Shown: one piece after another, positions 1-4,981 of the stretch
Layout: every line of letters begins with the position of its first letter
How positions within the stretch are numbered: the first letter of the stretch is position 1
Assembly: GCA_021161085.1 (NCBI GenBank)
Contig: JAGHBH010000037.1
Coordinates: 1-5,179, forward strand
Length of the DNA: 5,179 nucleotides
Origin: Thermoplasmata archaeon
GTDB taxonomy: Archaea > Thermoplasmatota > Thermoplasmata > JAGHBH01
Reading direction: 5' to 3'
Position numbers and translations under genes: made by a program
Notes under the pieces: generated by a model
What the model saw: only the letters and a program-made list of their open reading frames with translations
Database searches by the model: none
Told to the model about the DNA's origin: nothing

Positions 1-451
1 CGGGCGCCCCGCAGGTGACAATTATGCCGTCATAGGGGGCGTGTTCCGGTATCCCCTGGCTGCCGTCTGCCACGTGGACGGTCACTCTATCGGCCAGCCC
101 TATGGATTCCAGCCGCCTTTCCGCCTCCCGTGCCAGTGTCTCATGTCTTTCAACGGTGTGCACATGCCCCCCCTCACCCACCAGGAAGGCCAGTATGGCG
201 GCCTGGTAGCCGGAACCCGTGCCTATCTCCAGTATCCTGTCCCCCTCCTCCACCTGGAGCAGCTGCGTCATCATGGCCACCATGTGGGGTGCGGAGATGG
301 TCTGGCCCTCTCCTATGGGCAGGGGTGTGTCCTCGTATGCCTCGTCCCTCATCGCCGGGGGTACGAATATCTCCCTGGGGACGGCGAGCATGGCCTCTTC
401 CACCCTCCTGTCGGTGAGGATGCCCTGGGCCTTGAGCCTCCTCACCATCAT
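1..451 (-). CDS. pcm: Protein-L-isoaspartate O-methyltransferase, C-terminus cut by window edge
   Basis: Cytosolic protein-repair enzyme that methylates L-isoaspartyl residues in aged proteins using S-adenosylmethionine. 150 codons are visible. The family signature GQTISAPHM lies at residues 49-57. The SAM-binding motif I, LEIGTGSGYQAAIL, lies at 74-87, the acidic end of the next strand (VER) at 99-102, ADGSQG at 128-133, and the strand YDGIIVTCGAP at 140-150, where the window ends. Archaeal Pcm proteins are usually a little over 200 residues, so roughly the last quarter is missing. The start is taken as the first of two adjacent ATGs (451 or 448), followed by VRRL, a typical archaeal Pcm beginning. 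The frame stays open upstream to a TGA at 518-520, with a GTG at 490 as an alternative start. The zinc-ribbon gene lies directly upstream on the same strand and probably forms an operon with it. The family assignment is strong; the exact start is less certain. Confidence 0.93.
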   Translation of the reverse strand, partial: MMVRRLKAQGILTDRRVEEAMLAVPREIFVPPAMRDEAYEDTPLPIGEGQTISAPHMVAMMTQLLQVEEGDRILEIGTGSGYQAAILAFLVGEGGHVHTVERHETLAREAERRLESIGLADRVTVHVADGSQGIPEHAPYDGIIVTCGAP

Positions 452-1112
452 CCCCCCATCCTGGCCGTCGGGTGTCGTGGAAGCGTCCACACCTCCCTTC
501 GCACCTCCATCGGACTCTCATCACCTTGGCATAGACTCTCCTTATCTCTTCCGCCGGAGCGCAGCCCCTCCTCAGCACACCGTCCCGTGTCTTTATCCTG
601 TGAACCACGGCCCGGATGTCGCCCAGGTACAGCATGTCCCCGACGCATATCTCCTCGTCGTAGGCTGCCTCCATCTCCCGGGAGATGGTGTTTCCACCCT
701 TGTTTATGGATATCTTCACCTTGACCATGTCAGAGACCCTGGCCCACAGGGTGGTTATCTCCCCGGCCTCCGCCCTCTCCATCCTCTTCTGGCCGTGCTC
801 TATGGCCGTTATGACCAGCCGCTCCCCCGACACGCTGTATAGAACGTCGCCAACAGACACCATCTCATCCTCTTCAAGTGATATGGTGGAGCGGCTGCTC
901 TCCCCTCCCCGGCTGATCACTATCGGAACCTCCCGCTTTTCGGGCAGAGGAACGGTCTCTTCCCTGGTTACCCCGCACCGGAGACATTCCACCACCATCT
1001 TCAGCCGTTGGTCCCTCTTCCCGAGTGTCCTGGCGCTGTGGACCCTGTGCTTCGTCTCCCCGCCGCATGTGGGACATTGGAGGATCAGGGTGGAGGGGGT
1101 GGGATACGTCAT
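174..1112 (-). CDS. HVO_0476-type archaeal zinc-ribbon protein (COG1326), probable frame break near its 3' end
   Basis: Uncharacterised archaeal protein of unknown function. From the ATG at 1112 the N-terminus carries two CxxC knuckles, CPTC (Cys13, Cys16) and CLRC (Cys43, Cys46), which should bind one zinc. A beta-rich region follows with the family-like stretches EDEMVSVGDVL, ITTLWARVSDMVKVKISI and, near residue 190, IRRVYAK, where homologues as I recall them end. In this sequence the frame continues to a stop at 174, so its last 91 codons are an out-of-frame reading of pcm and are probably not real. Reading one extra G in the G6 run (452-457) would stop it at 448-450, overlapping the pcm ATG. 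In-frame TTG (1139) and GTG (1127) codons are alternative starts; ATG 1112 was chosen because the zinc ribbon begins shortly after it. A TATA box at 1176-1185 probably drives it. The core is well supported; the C-terminus is doubtful. Confidence 0.8.
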   Translation of the reverse strand: MTYPTPSTLILQCPTCGGETKHRVHSARTLGKRDQRLKMVVECLRCGVTREETVPLPEKREVPIVISRGGESSRSTISLEEDEMVSVGDVLYSVSGERLVITAIEHGQKRMERAEAGEITTLWARVSDMVKVKISINKGGNTISREMEAAYDEEICVGDMLYLGDIRAVVHRIKTRDGVLRRGCAPAEEIRRVYAKVMRVRWRCEGRCGRFHDTRRPGWGDDGEEAQGPGHPHRQEGGRGHARRPQGDIRTPGDEGRGIRGHTPAHRRGPDHLRTPHGGHDDAAAPGGGGGQDTGDRHGFRLPGRHTGLPGG

Positions 1113-1175
1113 AGGCCGGTGGAACACTTTTGGATACAAATCTTTTGGGGGGCATTGGGGGATTCGAGCCTACAC

Positions 1176-1185
1176 ATATTTATAC
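1176..1185. promoter_or_regulatory. Shared archaeal TATA box (box A) for divergent genes
   Basis: The sequence ATATTTATAC reads as TATTTATA on the plus strand and TATAAATA on the minus strand. Its centre lies about 26 bases before the plus-strand ATG at 1207, the usual box A to transcription-start distance, so the antiporter mRNA is probably leaderless. On the minus strand the same spacing puts a start near 1154, about 40 bases before the zinc-ribbon ATG at 1112. No other TATA-like element is visible in this 94-bp gap. The match is by eye and was not scored. Confidence 0.65.
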
Positions 1186-1206
1186 AAAACCTCCTTTCTC
1201 TCCACC

Positions 1207-2952
1207 ATGGTCATTCCCCTGGACGTTGACGAGGTGCTTCTGGCCTTCACGGTCATACTGGTGCTGGGCCTCTTCATCCCGGAGATGGAGCACCGGTGGA
1301 ACCTTCCCCTTGTCCCGCTCTATATCATGGCAGGTATAATCATAGGGCCATACGGTCTGGATTTCATAGACTCAGCTCCCGCCCTATCCTTCCTGGGCGA
1401 GCTGGGGTTGTTCTTCCTGGTGTTCATGGCTGGTCTGGATGTCTCCAAGGCGGGAAAGGTGAAGTGGCATCACGTTTCCATACTCTCCCTAATCTTCGGG
1501 GCTCTCTGCTTCATCGCCGGGTTCTCCTATATCTGGTTCTTCTCCGGCCCCCTCTCCGGCGGTATGGTAGACTACCCTGCCACATCGGCCCTTCTTGTGG
1601 GTGTCATACTCATGTCGTCCTCGGTGGGTGAGATAATACCCATGGTGAAGGCCAAGAGCAGCCTGGTGGACAGGATGGGACCTGTGATAATCCCCGGCGT
1701 GGTGGTCTTGGACGGTGCCAGCCTGGTGGGGATAGCGTTCCTCACCAAGGACCCCTCGTCCCCCATGTCCATGGTTGTCTTCATCATACTCGTTGCGGTG
1801 TTCTTCATCAGCACGGCCATCATAGTGCCGAGGGTCGCCAGATGGTATTTCTCCAAGCAGACCACGCTCAGCAGGGAGAGCGACCTGAAGTTCCTGATAT
1901 CCGTGCTGTTCGTGGTGGTGGCCGTCTCCGAGCTCATAAAACTGCATGGGATAGCCGCCTCCTTCTTCGCCGGCGTCCTCATCAGCGAGTCCCTGCCCAA
2001 CAAGAGGGAGATAACCCGCCTGGAGGGAATAGGGCACACGCTACTGATACCCACCTTCTTCATAGTCCTCGGCATAGAGACGAACATACGGCTGATATGG
2101 GAGGCTCTCCCCTATTTCGCCCTTGCCTTGGGGCTGCTGGCCACCCTCATAATCTCCAAGACGGTCTCCGGTGTCGTCTACGCCATCGTTACAAGGAAGA
2201 GCATCCGTGAGGGACTGTTCACCGGCCTCCTCTTCTGGCCCCAGCTCAGTGCGACCCTGGCCGCCACCCAGGTGGGAAAGGAGTACGGCATAGTGGACGA
2301 ACCCCTGTTCGTCTCGGTCATATTCAGGGCCATAACCACCGCCCTCATCACCCCCTTCATAGTGCGTCTCATCTGGAAGGAGAAACGCATAGACTTGGGC
2401 GCGGAGGATCACATCATCCTCATAGGGGCCGGAAGCATCGGCTCCTTCATCAAGGAGGCGCTGATGGAACAGGACGTCCAGTTCGTGGTCGTGGAAAGCG
2501 ATCTGGACAAGATAAGAACCCTGCGGAAGGACTGGGTGCCCTGCATCTTCGGCGATGCCAGCAAGAAGAACATCCTGAAGAACGCAGGAGTGGACGAGGC
2601 GGCCATGGTGGTCATCTGCATAGGAGACGACAAGCAGACGGAGATAATAGCCCACACCGTGAGAAAGCTCAACCCCCGCTGTCCTATCATTGCCAGGGTC
2701 CACACCGACCTCTACGCCGCCAGGATGGAGAAGAAGGGATTCCTCATAATAAGACCGGAGAAAGTGGTCAGCGACACCATACTCCAGGAGATAAGCGACC
2801 TGGTGGAGAGGATAAAGGCATCGAGGAAGGAGCAAGAAGAGACAGAGGAAAAGGAAAAAGAACATGCCGACACACCGGGCGGCGAGAACGTGGAGCCGAC
2901 ACAGGACCCCCCACCCGCTGAGCCCTTAGAGGAGGCCGCCGGGGGAACGTGA
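1207..2952 (+). CDS. CPA2-family cation:proton antiporter with C-terminal TrkA-N (RCK) domain
   Basis: Membrane exchanger of the KefB/KefC/NapA type, expected to move K+ or Na+ against protons; 581 residues. Residues 8-390 form about 12 hydrophobic segments, for example 10-25, 35-48, 60-76, 89-112, 126-146, 158-178, 188-208, 228-246, 276-290, 300-328 and 366-388. The TM5-equivalent region reads VVVLDGASL, with Asp169 where relatives carry ND, QD or DD. A soluble nucleotide-binding domain follows: HIILIGAGSIG with GxGxxG at 407-412, acidic Glu430 ending the second strand (typical of NAD(H) binding), GDAS at 449-452, and a domain end near 525. The last 40 residues are a charged, Glu- and Pro-rich tail, probably disordered. 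The ATG at 1207 sits about 26 bases after the TATA box, implying a leaderless mRNA; the open frame upstream of it is antisense to the zinc-ribbon gene. It is first in an operon. Ion specificity cannot be read from the sequence. Confidence 0.93.
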   Translation: MVIPLDVDEVLLAFTVILVLGLFIPEMEHRWNLPLVPLYIMAGIIIGPYGLDFIDSAPALSFLGELGLFFLVFMAGLDVSKAGKVKWHHVSILSLIFGALCFIAGFSYIWFFSGPLSGGMVDYPATSALLVGVILMSSSVGEIIPMVKAKSSLVDRMGPVIIPGVVVLDGASLVGIAFLTKDPSSPMSMVVFIILVAVFFISTAIIVPRVARWYFSKQTTLSRESDLKFLISVLFVVVAVSELIKLHGIAASFFAGVLISESLPNKREITRLEGIGHTLLIPTFFIVLGIETNIRLIWEALPYFALALGLLATLIISKTVSGVVYAIVTRKSIREGLFTGLLFWPQLSATLAATQVGKEYGIVDEPLFVSVIFRAITTALITPFIVRLIWKEKRIDLGAEDHIILIGAGSIGSFIKEALMEQDVQFVVVESDLDKIRTLRKDWVPCIFGDASKKNILKNAGVDEAAMVVICIGDDKQTEIIAHTVRKLNPRCPIIARVHTDLYAARMEKKGFLIIRPEKVVSDTILQEISDLVERIKASRKEQEETEEKEKEHADTPGGENVEPTQDPPPAEPLEEAAGGT

Positions 2953-2953
2953 A

Positions 2954-2959
2954 GGGAGG
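2954..2959 (+). promoter_or_regulatory. Ribosome binding site of the dehydrogenase
   Basis: GGGAGG lies 8 bases before the ATG at 2968 and just after the antiporter stop codon. It complements the pyrimidine-rich 3' end of 16S rRNA. It fixes the dehydrogenase start and contrasts with the first gene of the operon, which appears leaderless. Confidence 0.6.
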
Positions 2960-2967
2960 CAGACACC

Positions 2968-4047
2968 ATGGACGGGAAAAAACCACCAGAAACCATGCGG
3001 GCCGCCGTGTACTACAACAACAATGACATCAGGATAGAGGAGATGCCCGTGCCCCGGATAGGAGACGACGAGATCTTGGTCAAAGTGGCAGCCTGCGGCA
3101 TCTGCGGCAGCGATGTGATGGAATGGTACAGGATAAAGACCGCCCCCAGGGTCCTGGGACACGAGCTCACAGGGGAGATAACAAGGGTCGGAAGCAGGGT
3201 CAAGGGATGGAAAGAGGGGGACAGGGTGATGGTGACACACCACGTGCCCTGTCTGAAATGCCACTACTGTCTCAGGGGACACGAGAGCGTCTGCGACACC
3301 CTCCGCTCCACCAATTTCCACCCCGGCGGGTTCAGCCAGTACCTCAGGGTTCCCGCCATAAACGTGGACCGGGGCACGTACCGTCTCCCCCCCAACATGT
3401 CCTTCGACGAGGGAACCTTCATAGAACCTCTGGCCTGCGTGGTCCGGGGGCTGCGGTTCTCCAACATACGGCCGGGAGACACCGTGGCGGTCCTGGGAAG
3501 CGGCCTGACGGGACTGCTGATGATACAGACCGCCAGGGCCATGGGAGCCGGTAGGATATTCGCCACCGACATGCACCCCGCCAGACTGGAGGCGGCCGAG
3601 ACATACGGGGCAAAGGCAGTCAGGGCCGATGGTGACGTGGCGGCGGAGATAAGGGAAGGAAACGAGGGCAGGGGGGCGGACTTGGTGGCCGTATGCACGG
3701 GCTCTCCGAAAGCCATATCCCAGGCGTGGGAGGTGGTGGGCAGGGGTGGAAGGATACTGTTCTTCGCCCCCACAGACCCGGACGCCCGGGTGGAGATGCC
3801 CTTCAACAAAGTCTGGAAGGACGAGGTCTCCATAGTCACCAGCTACGCCGGACCGCCGAGGGACATAGAGGCCGCCATCTCCCTCATATCCAACAGGAGG
3901 GTGGACGTGAAGAGCATGATAACCCACCGGCTCCCCCTGGAAAAAACCGGAGAAGGGTTCCGGTTGGTCCCGGAGGGAGGGAGGACGTTGAAGGTCATAA
4001 TATACCCCAACGGCCCGCCCACCGGGGACGAGAGCGTGGAAGGATGA
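2968..4047 (+). CDS. Zinc-dependent medium-chain dehydrogenase (alcohol/polyol/threonine dehydrogenase type)
   Basis: Cytosolic NAD(P)-dependent oxidoreductase of the MDR superfamily; 359 residues, normal for the family. The GroES-like domain (about 10-130) holds catalytic zinc ligands Cys43 (in CGICGSD) and His65-Glu66 (in LGHELTGE). The structural zinc set is complete: Cys95, Cys98, Cys101 and Cys109. Glu153 in FIEPLACVVRG matches the glutamate near the active-site zinc in sorbitol- and threonine-dehydrogenase relatives. The Rossmann domain has VLGSGLTGLL (GxGxxG at 177-182), and acidic Asp201 ends the second strand, favouring NAD over NADP. The substrate cannot be assigned; a sugar alcohol, inositol derivative, threonine or simple alcohol are all possible. 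The gene starts 15 bp after the antiporter stop behind a good ribosome site, and its TGA overlaps the next gene's ATG, so it lies inside the operon. Family confidence is high, substrate unknown. Confidence 0.94.
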   Translation: MDGKKPPETMRAAVYYNNNDIRIEEMPVPRIGDDEILVKVAACGICGSDVMEWYRIKTAPRVLGHELTGEITRVGSRVKGWKEGDRVMVTHHVPCLKCHYCLRGHESVCDTLRSTNFHPGGFSQYLRVPAINVDRGTYRLPPNMSFDEGTFIEPLACVVRGLRFSNIRPGDTVAVLGSGLTGLLMIQTARAMGAGRIFATDMHPARLEAAETYGAKAVRADGDVAAEIREGNEGRGADLVAVCTGSPKAISQAWEVVGRGGRILFFAPTDPDARVEMPFNKVWKDEVSIVTSYAGPPRDIEAAISLISNRRVDVKSMITHRLPLEKTGEGFRLVPEGGRTLKVIIYPNGPPTGDESVEG

Positions 4048-4598
4048 CAGGAAGGATCACCCTGGGCCTGTACAACACCTACGACCCCGCCAGATTTGCA
4101 GAGGCACACAGGAGGGCGGTGACCCGCCTGGGCCCCGTGGCCGAGGCCTTCGACTGCAACATAGTCCTCTTCGGGTTCCCATTTCCCAGGGAACTCAGAA
4201 CGCCGGTGGAGGTCGCCGACTGGCTCTCGGAGGCCACGACCATAGGGGAAGGGGGCAGATACTTCAGAACCCTGGCGGAGAGAGGAAGGGTCGCCATCTT
4301 CCCCTACATAAGGAAGGGTTTCCCCCCGCAGCTGGGAATCCCGGTGGCCACCACCCGGAAGCCGGACGAAAACAAGGCGGCAACCCCCGAAGAGATATCG
4401 GAACTCCTCTCCTCCGGCCGATCTGTGTGCCTGATATTTGGCCTGGGGCCCCACGGGCTGGGAAGGGATGTGAGGGAAGCCTGCGAGATGCATCTGGACA
4501 TCACTGGCCGCGGCATATCCCTGGAAACCTGCACCGCCCTGGGAGCGGTCCCCGCCCGCCTTTTTGCTAACGCAAAAACGCAGGCGAAAAAGGGATAG
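4044..4598 (+). CDS. DUF531 family archaeal protein
   Basis: Uncharacterised protein of 184 residues that I recognise as DUF531, a family seen in Thermococcales and other Euryarchaeota. Family-like stretches are ITLGLYNTYDPARF (5-18), ATTIGEGGRYF (64-74), KGFPPQLGIPVATTRKP (91-107) and a C-terminal block with LIFGLGPHGLGRD (130-142) and HLDITGRGISLETCTALGA (150-168). The glycine-rich IFGLGPHGL loop after a hydrophobic strand, followed by a second conserved loop, recalls the trefoil-knot cofactor site of SPOUT RNA methyltransferases; this fold link is inference. The ATG at 4044 overlaps the dehydrogenase stop as ATGA, which points to translational coupling and decides the start. The Lys-rich end (KTQAKKG) could contact nucleic acid. 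There is no signal peptide or membrane segment. It is the last gene of the operon and is followed by T-rich termination sequence. Confidence 0.82.
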   Translation: MTGRITLGLYNTYDPARFAEAHRRAVTRLGPVAEAFDCNIVLFGFPFPRELRTPVEVADWLSEATTIGEGGRYFRTLAERGRVAIFPYIRKGFPPQLGIPVATTRKPDENKAATPEEISELLSSGRSVCLIFGLGPHGLGRDVREACEMHLDITGRGISLETCTALGAVPARLFANAKTQAKKG

Positions 4599-4697
4599 AG
4601 GGAAAATATAGAACTTTTTGATGGATAAAATACGTTGCTATTTTTCTATATTTTAGAAAAAAGTATTTGGTTACTGCGTAAACAAAAATAAGTAAGG
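4599..4697. terminator. AT-rich convergent terminator region
   Basis: This gap separates the plus-strand operon from the minus-strand tRNA and is far more AT-rich than its flanks. Plus-strand T runs at 4615-4619 and 4641-4645 and the TATATTTTA stretch at 4647-4655 could terminate the operon transcript. On the minus strand, TTATTTTTGTT at 4691-4681 begins 7 bases after the tRNA and fits an archaeal oligo-T terminator. No credible coding sequence is seen here. Confidence 0.55.
4603..4654. repeat. 11-bp perfect inverted repeat
   Basis: AAAATATAGAA (4603-4613) is the exact reverse complement of TTCTATATTTT (4644-4654), with a 30-base spacer. It lies within the convergent terminator region. In RNA it would form a weak AU-rich stem. 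It may aid termination from both sides or may simply reflect the AT-rich composition. Confidence 0.5.
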
Positions 4698-4771
4698 CGG
4701 GTCCGGAGGGATTCGAACCCTCGGCCGATCGGTTAAGAGCCGATCGCTCTACCTAGCTGAGCTACGGACCC
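4698..4771 (-). tRNA. tRNA-Lys (anticodon CTT)
   Basis: Reads AAG lysine codons. On the minus strand the acceptor stem GGGTCCG pairs perfectly with CGGACCC. The D arm is GCTC...GAGC. The anticodon stem ATCGG/CCGAT closes a seven-base loop, CTCTTAA, whose middle triplet is CTT. The T arm GAGGG/CCCTC encloses TTCGAAT. All four stems are perfectly paired, there is no intron, and the variable loop is five bases. The discriminator base is G (4698). The genome continues CCT rather than CCA, so CCA must be added after transcription. An oligo-T stretch follows at once. It is probably a monocistronic transcript from a promoter near 4796-4802. The 5' part of the gene is repeated upstream. Confidence 0.97.
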
Positions 4772-4802
4772 GTATATTGCGTATACCGTAGGTCAGGTAT
4801 TA
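4754..4802 (-). repeat. Direct repeat copy 1: tRNA-Lys 5' end plus leader
   Basis: This covers the first 18 nucleotides of tRNA-Lys (4754-4771) and 31 bases of its upstream leader. It is paired with 4831-4880. The tRNA part is identical in both copies; the leaders differ by three substitutions and one single-base indel. Confidence 0.9.
4796..4802 (-). promoter_or_regulatory. Candidate box A of tRNA-Lys
   Basis: On the minus strand TAATACC spans -31 to -25 relative to the tRNA 5' end, where an archaeal TATA box belongs. The match to the TTTAWATA consensus is only partial. The same TAATACC with its downstream TGACCTACGG is preserved in the upstream repeat copy (minus strand, 4880-4874), where an extra T makes it TTAATACC. 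Confidence 0.4.
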
Positions 4803-4826
4803 GTGGAAGCCCCGTGGGATTCCACG
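4803..4826. repeat. Hairpin-forming spacer between the tRNA repeat copies
   Basis: GTGGAA (4803-4808) is the reverse complement of TTCCAC (4820-4825) with an 11-base loop. An alternative stem pairs CGTGG (4813-4817) with CCACG (4822-4826) around a four-base loop. The two structures are mutually exclusive. If the upstream leader is transcribed, this hairpin would lie in RNA between the truncated and the intact tRNA. Confidence 0.5.
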
Positions 4827-4830
4827 ATTA

Positions 4831-4880
4831 TAGCTGAGCTACGGACCCACATATTGCATATACCCGTAGGTCAGGTATTA
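4831..4880 (-). repeat. Direct repeat copy 2: truncated tRNA-Lys 5' end plus leader
   Basis: This is a tRNA remnant. The minus-strand GGGTCCGTAGCTCAGCTA (4848-4831) repeats the acceptor strand and the start of the D arm of tRNA-Lys, then breaks off into unrelated sequence, so it cannot fold as a tRNA. Its leader keeps the TTAATACC promoter-like motif. Copies are offset by 77 bp. It probably arose by tandem duplication followed by deletion, or by a recombination event that used the tRNA gene. Confidence 0.88.
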
Positions 4881-4910
4881 ACTTACCTGGCGGCTGTGGG
4901 CAGGGCGGCA

Positions 4911-4945
4911 GATGGAGAACTCCCTTTAATACCTTTCTCTCCATC
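4911..4945. repeat. 8-bp inverted repeat flanking a TATA-like motif
   Basis: GATGGAGA (4911-4918) and TCTCCATC (4938-4945) are perfect reverse complements separated by 19 bases. The spacer contains TTTAATAC (4925-4932). The arrangement resembles an operator around a promoter, but could also be part of a mobile-element end. Confidence 0.45.
4925..4932 (+). promoter_or_regulatory. Candidate box A upstream of the right-end open frame
   Basis: TTTAATAC resembles an archaeal TATA box. Transcription would start near 4955, about 27 bases before the GTG at 4982. It shares the core TTAATACCT with the tRNA leaders on the other strand. The prediction is by eye and weak. Confidence 0.3.
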
Positions 4946-4981
4946 GGCTGGAGGATGTCAAGATAAGGGTTAAGAGGTGGT

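Noticed and set aside
874..1155. Minus-strand frame starting at ATG 1155, near the predicted transcription start
   Set aside because: It reads the zinc-ribbon gene in the wrong frame with a low-complexity product; the CxxC-bearing frame is clearly the real one.
685..1206. Upstream extension of the antiporter reading frame by 174 codons
   Set aside because: It is antisense to the zinc-ribbon gene, crosses the divergent promoter, and lacks any antiporter-like sequence; the ATG at 1207 fits the TATA-box spacing.
1489..2865. Long minus-strand open frames opposite the antiporter
   Set aside because: They are shadows of a GC-rich gene on the plus strand, with His- and Gly-rich products that match no family I recognise.
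4621..4656. Eleven-codon frame starting ATGGATAAA in the terminator region
   Set aside because: It is too short, has no ribosome site, and lies in AT-rich terminator sequence.
4831..4848. Split tRNA half-gene
   Set aside because: Only 18 nucleotides of tRNA are present, it ends in the D loop rather than at a known split site, and a complete tRNA-Lys lies next to it.
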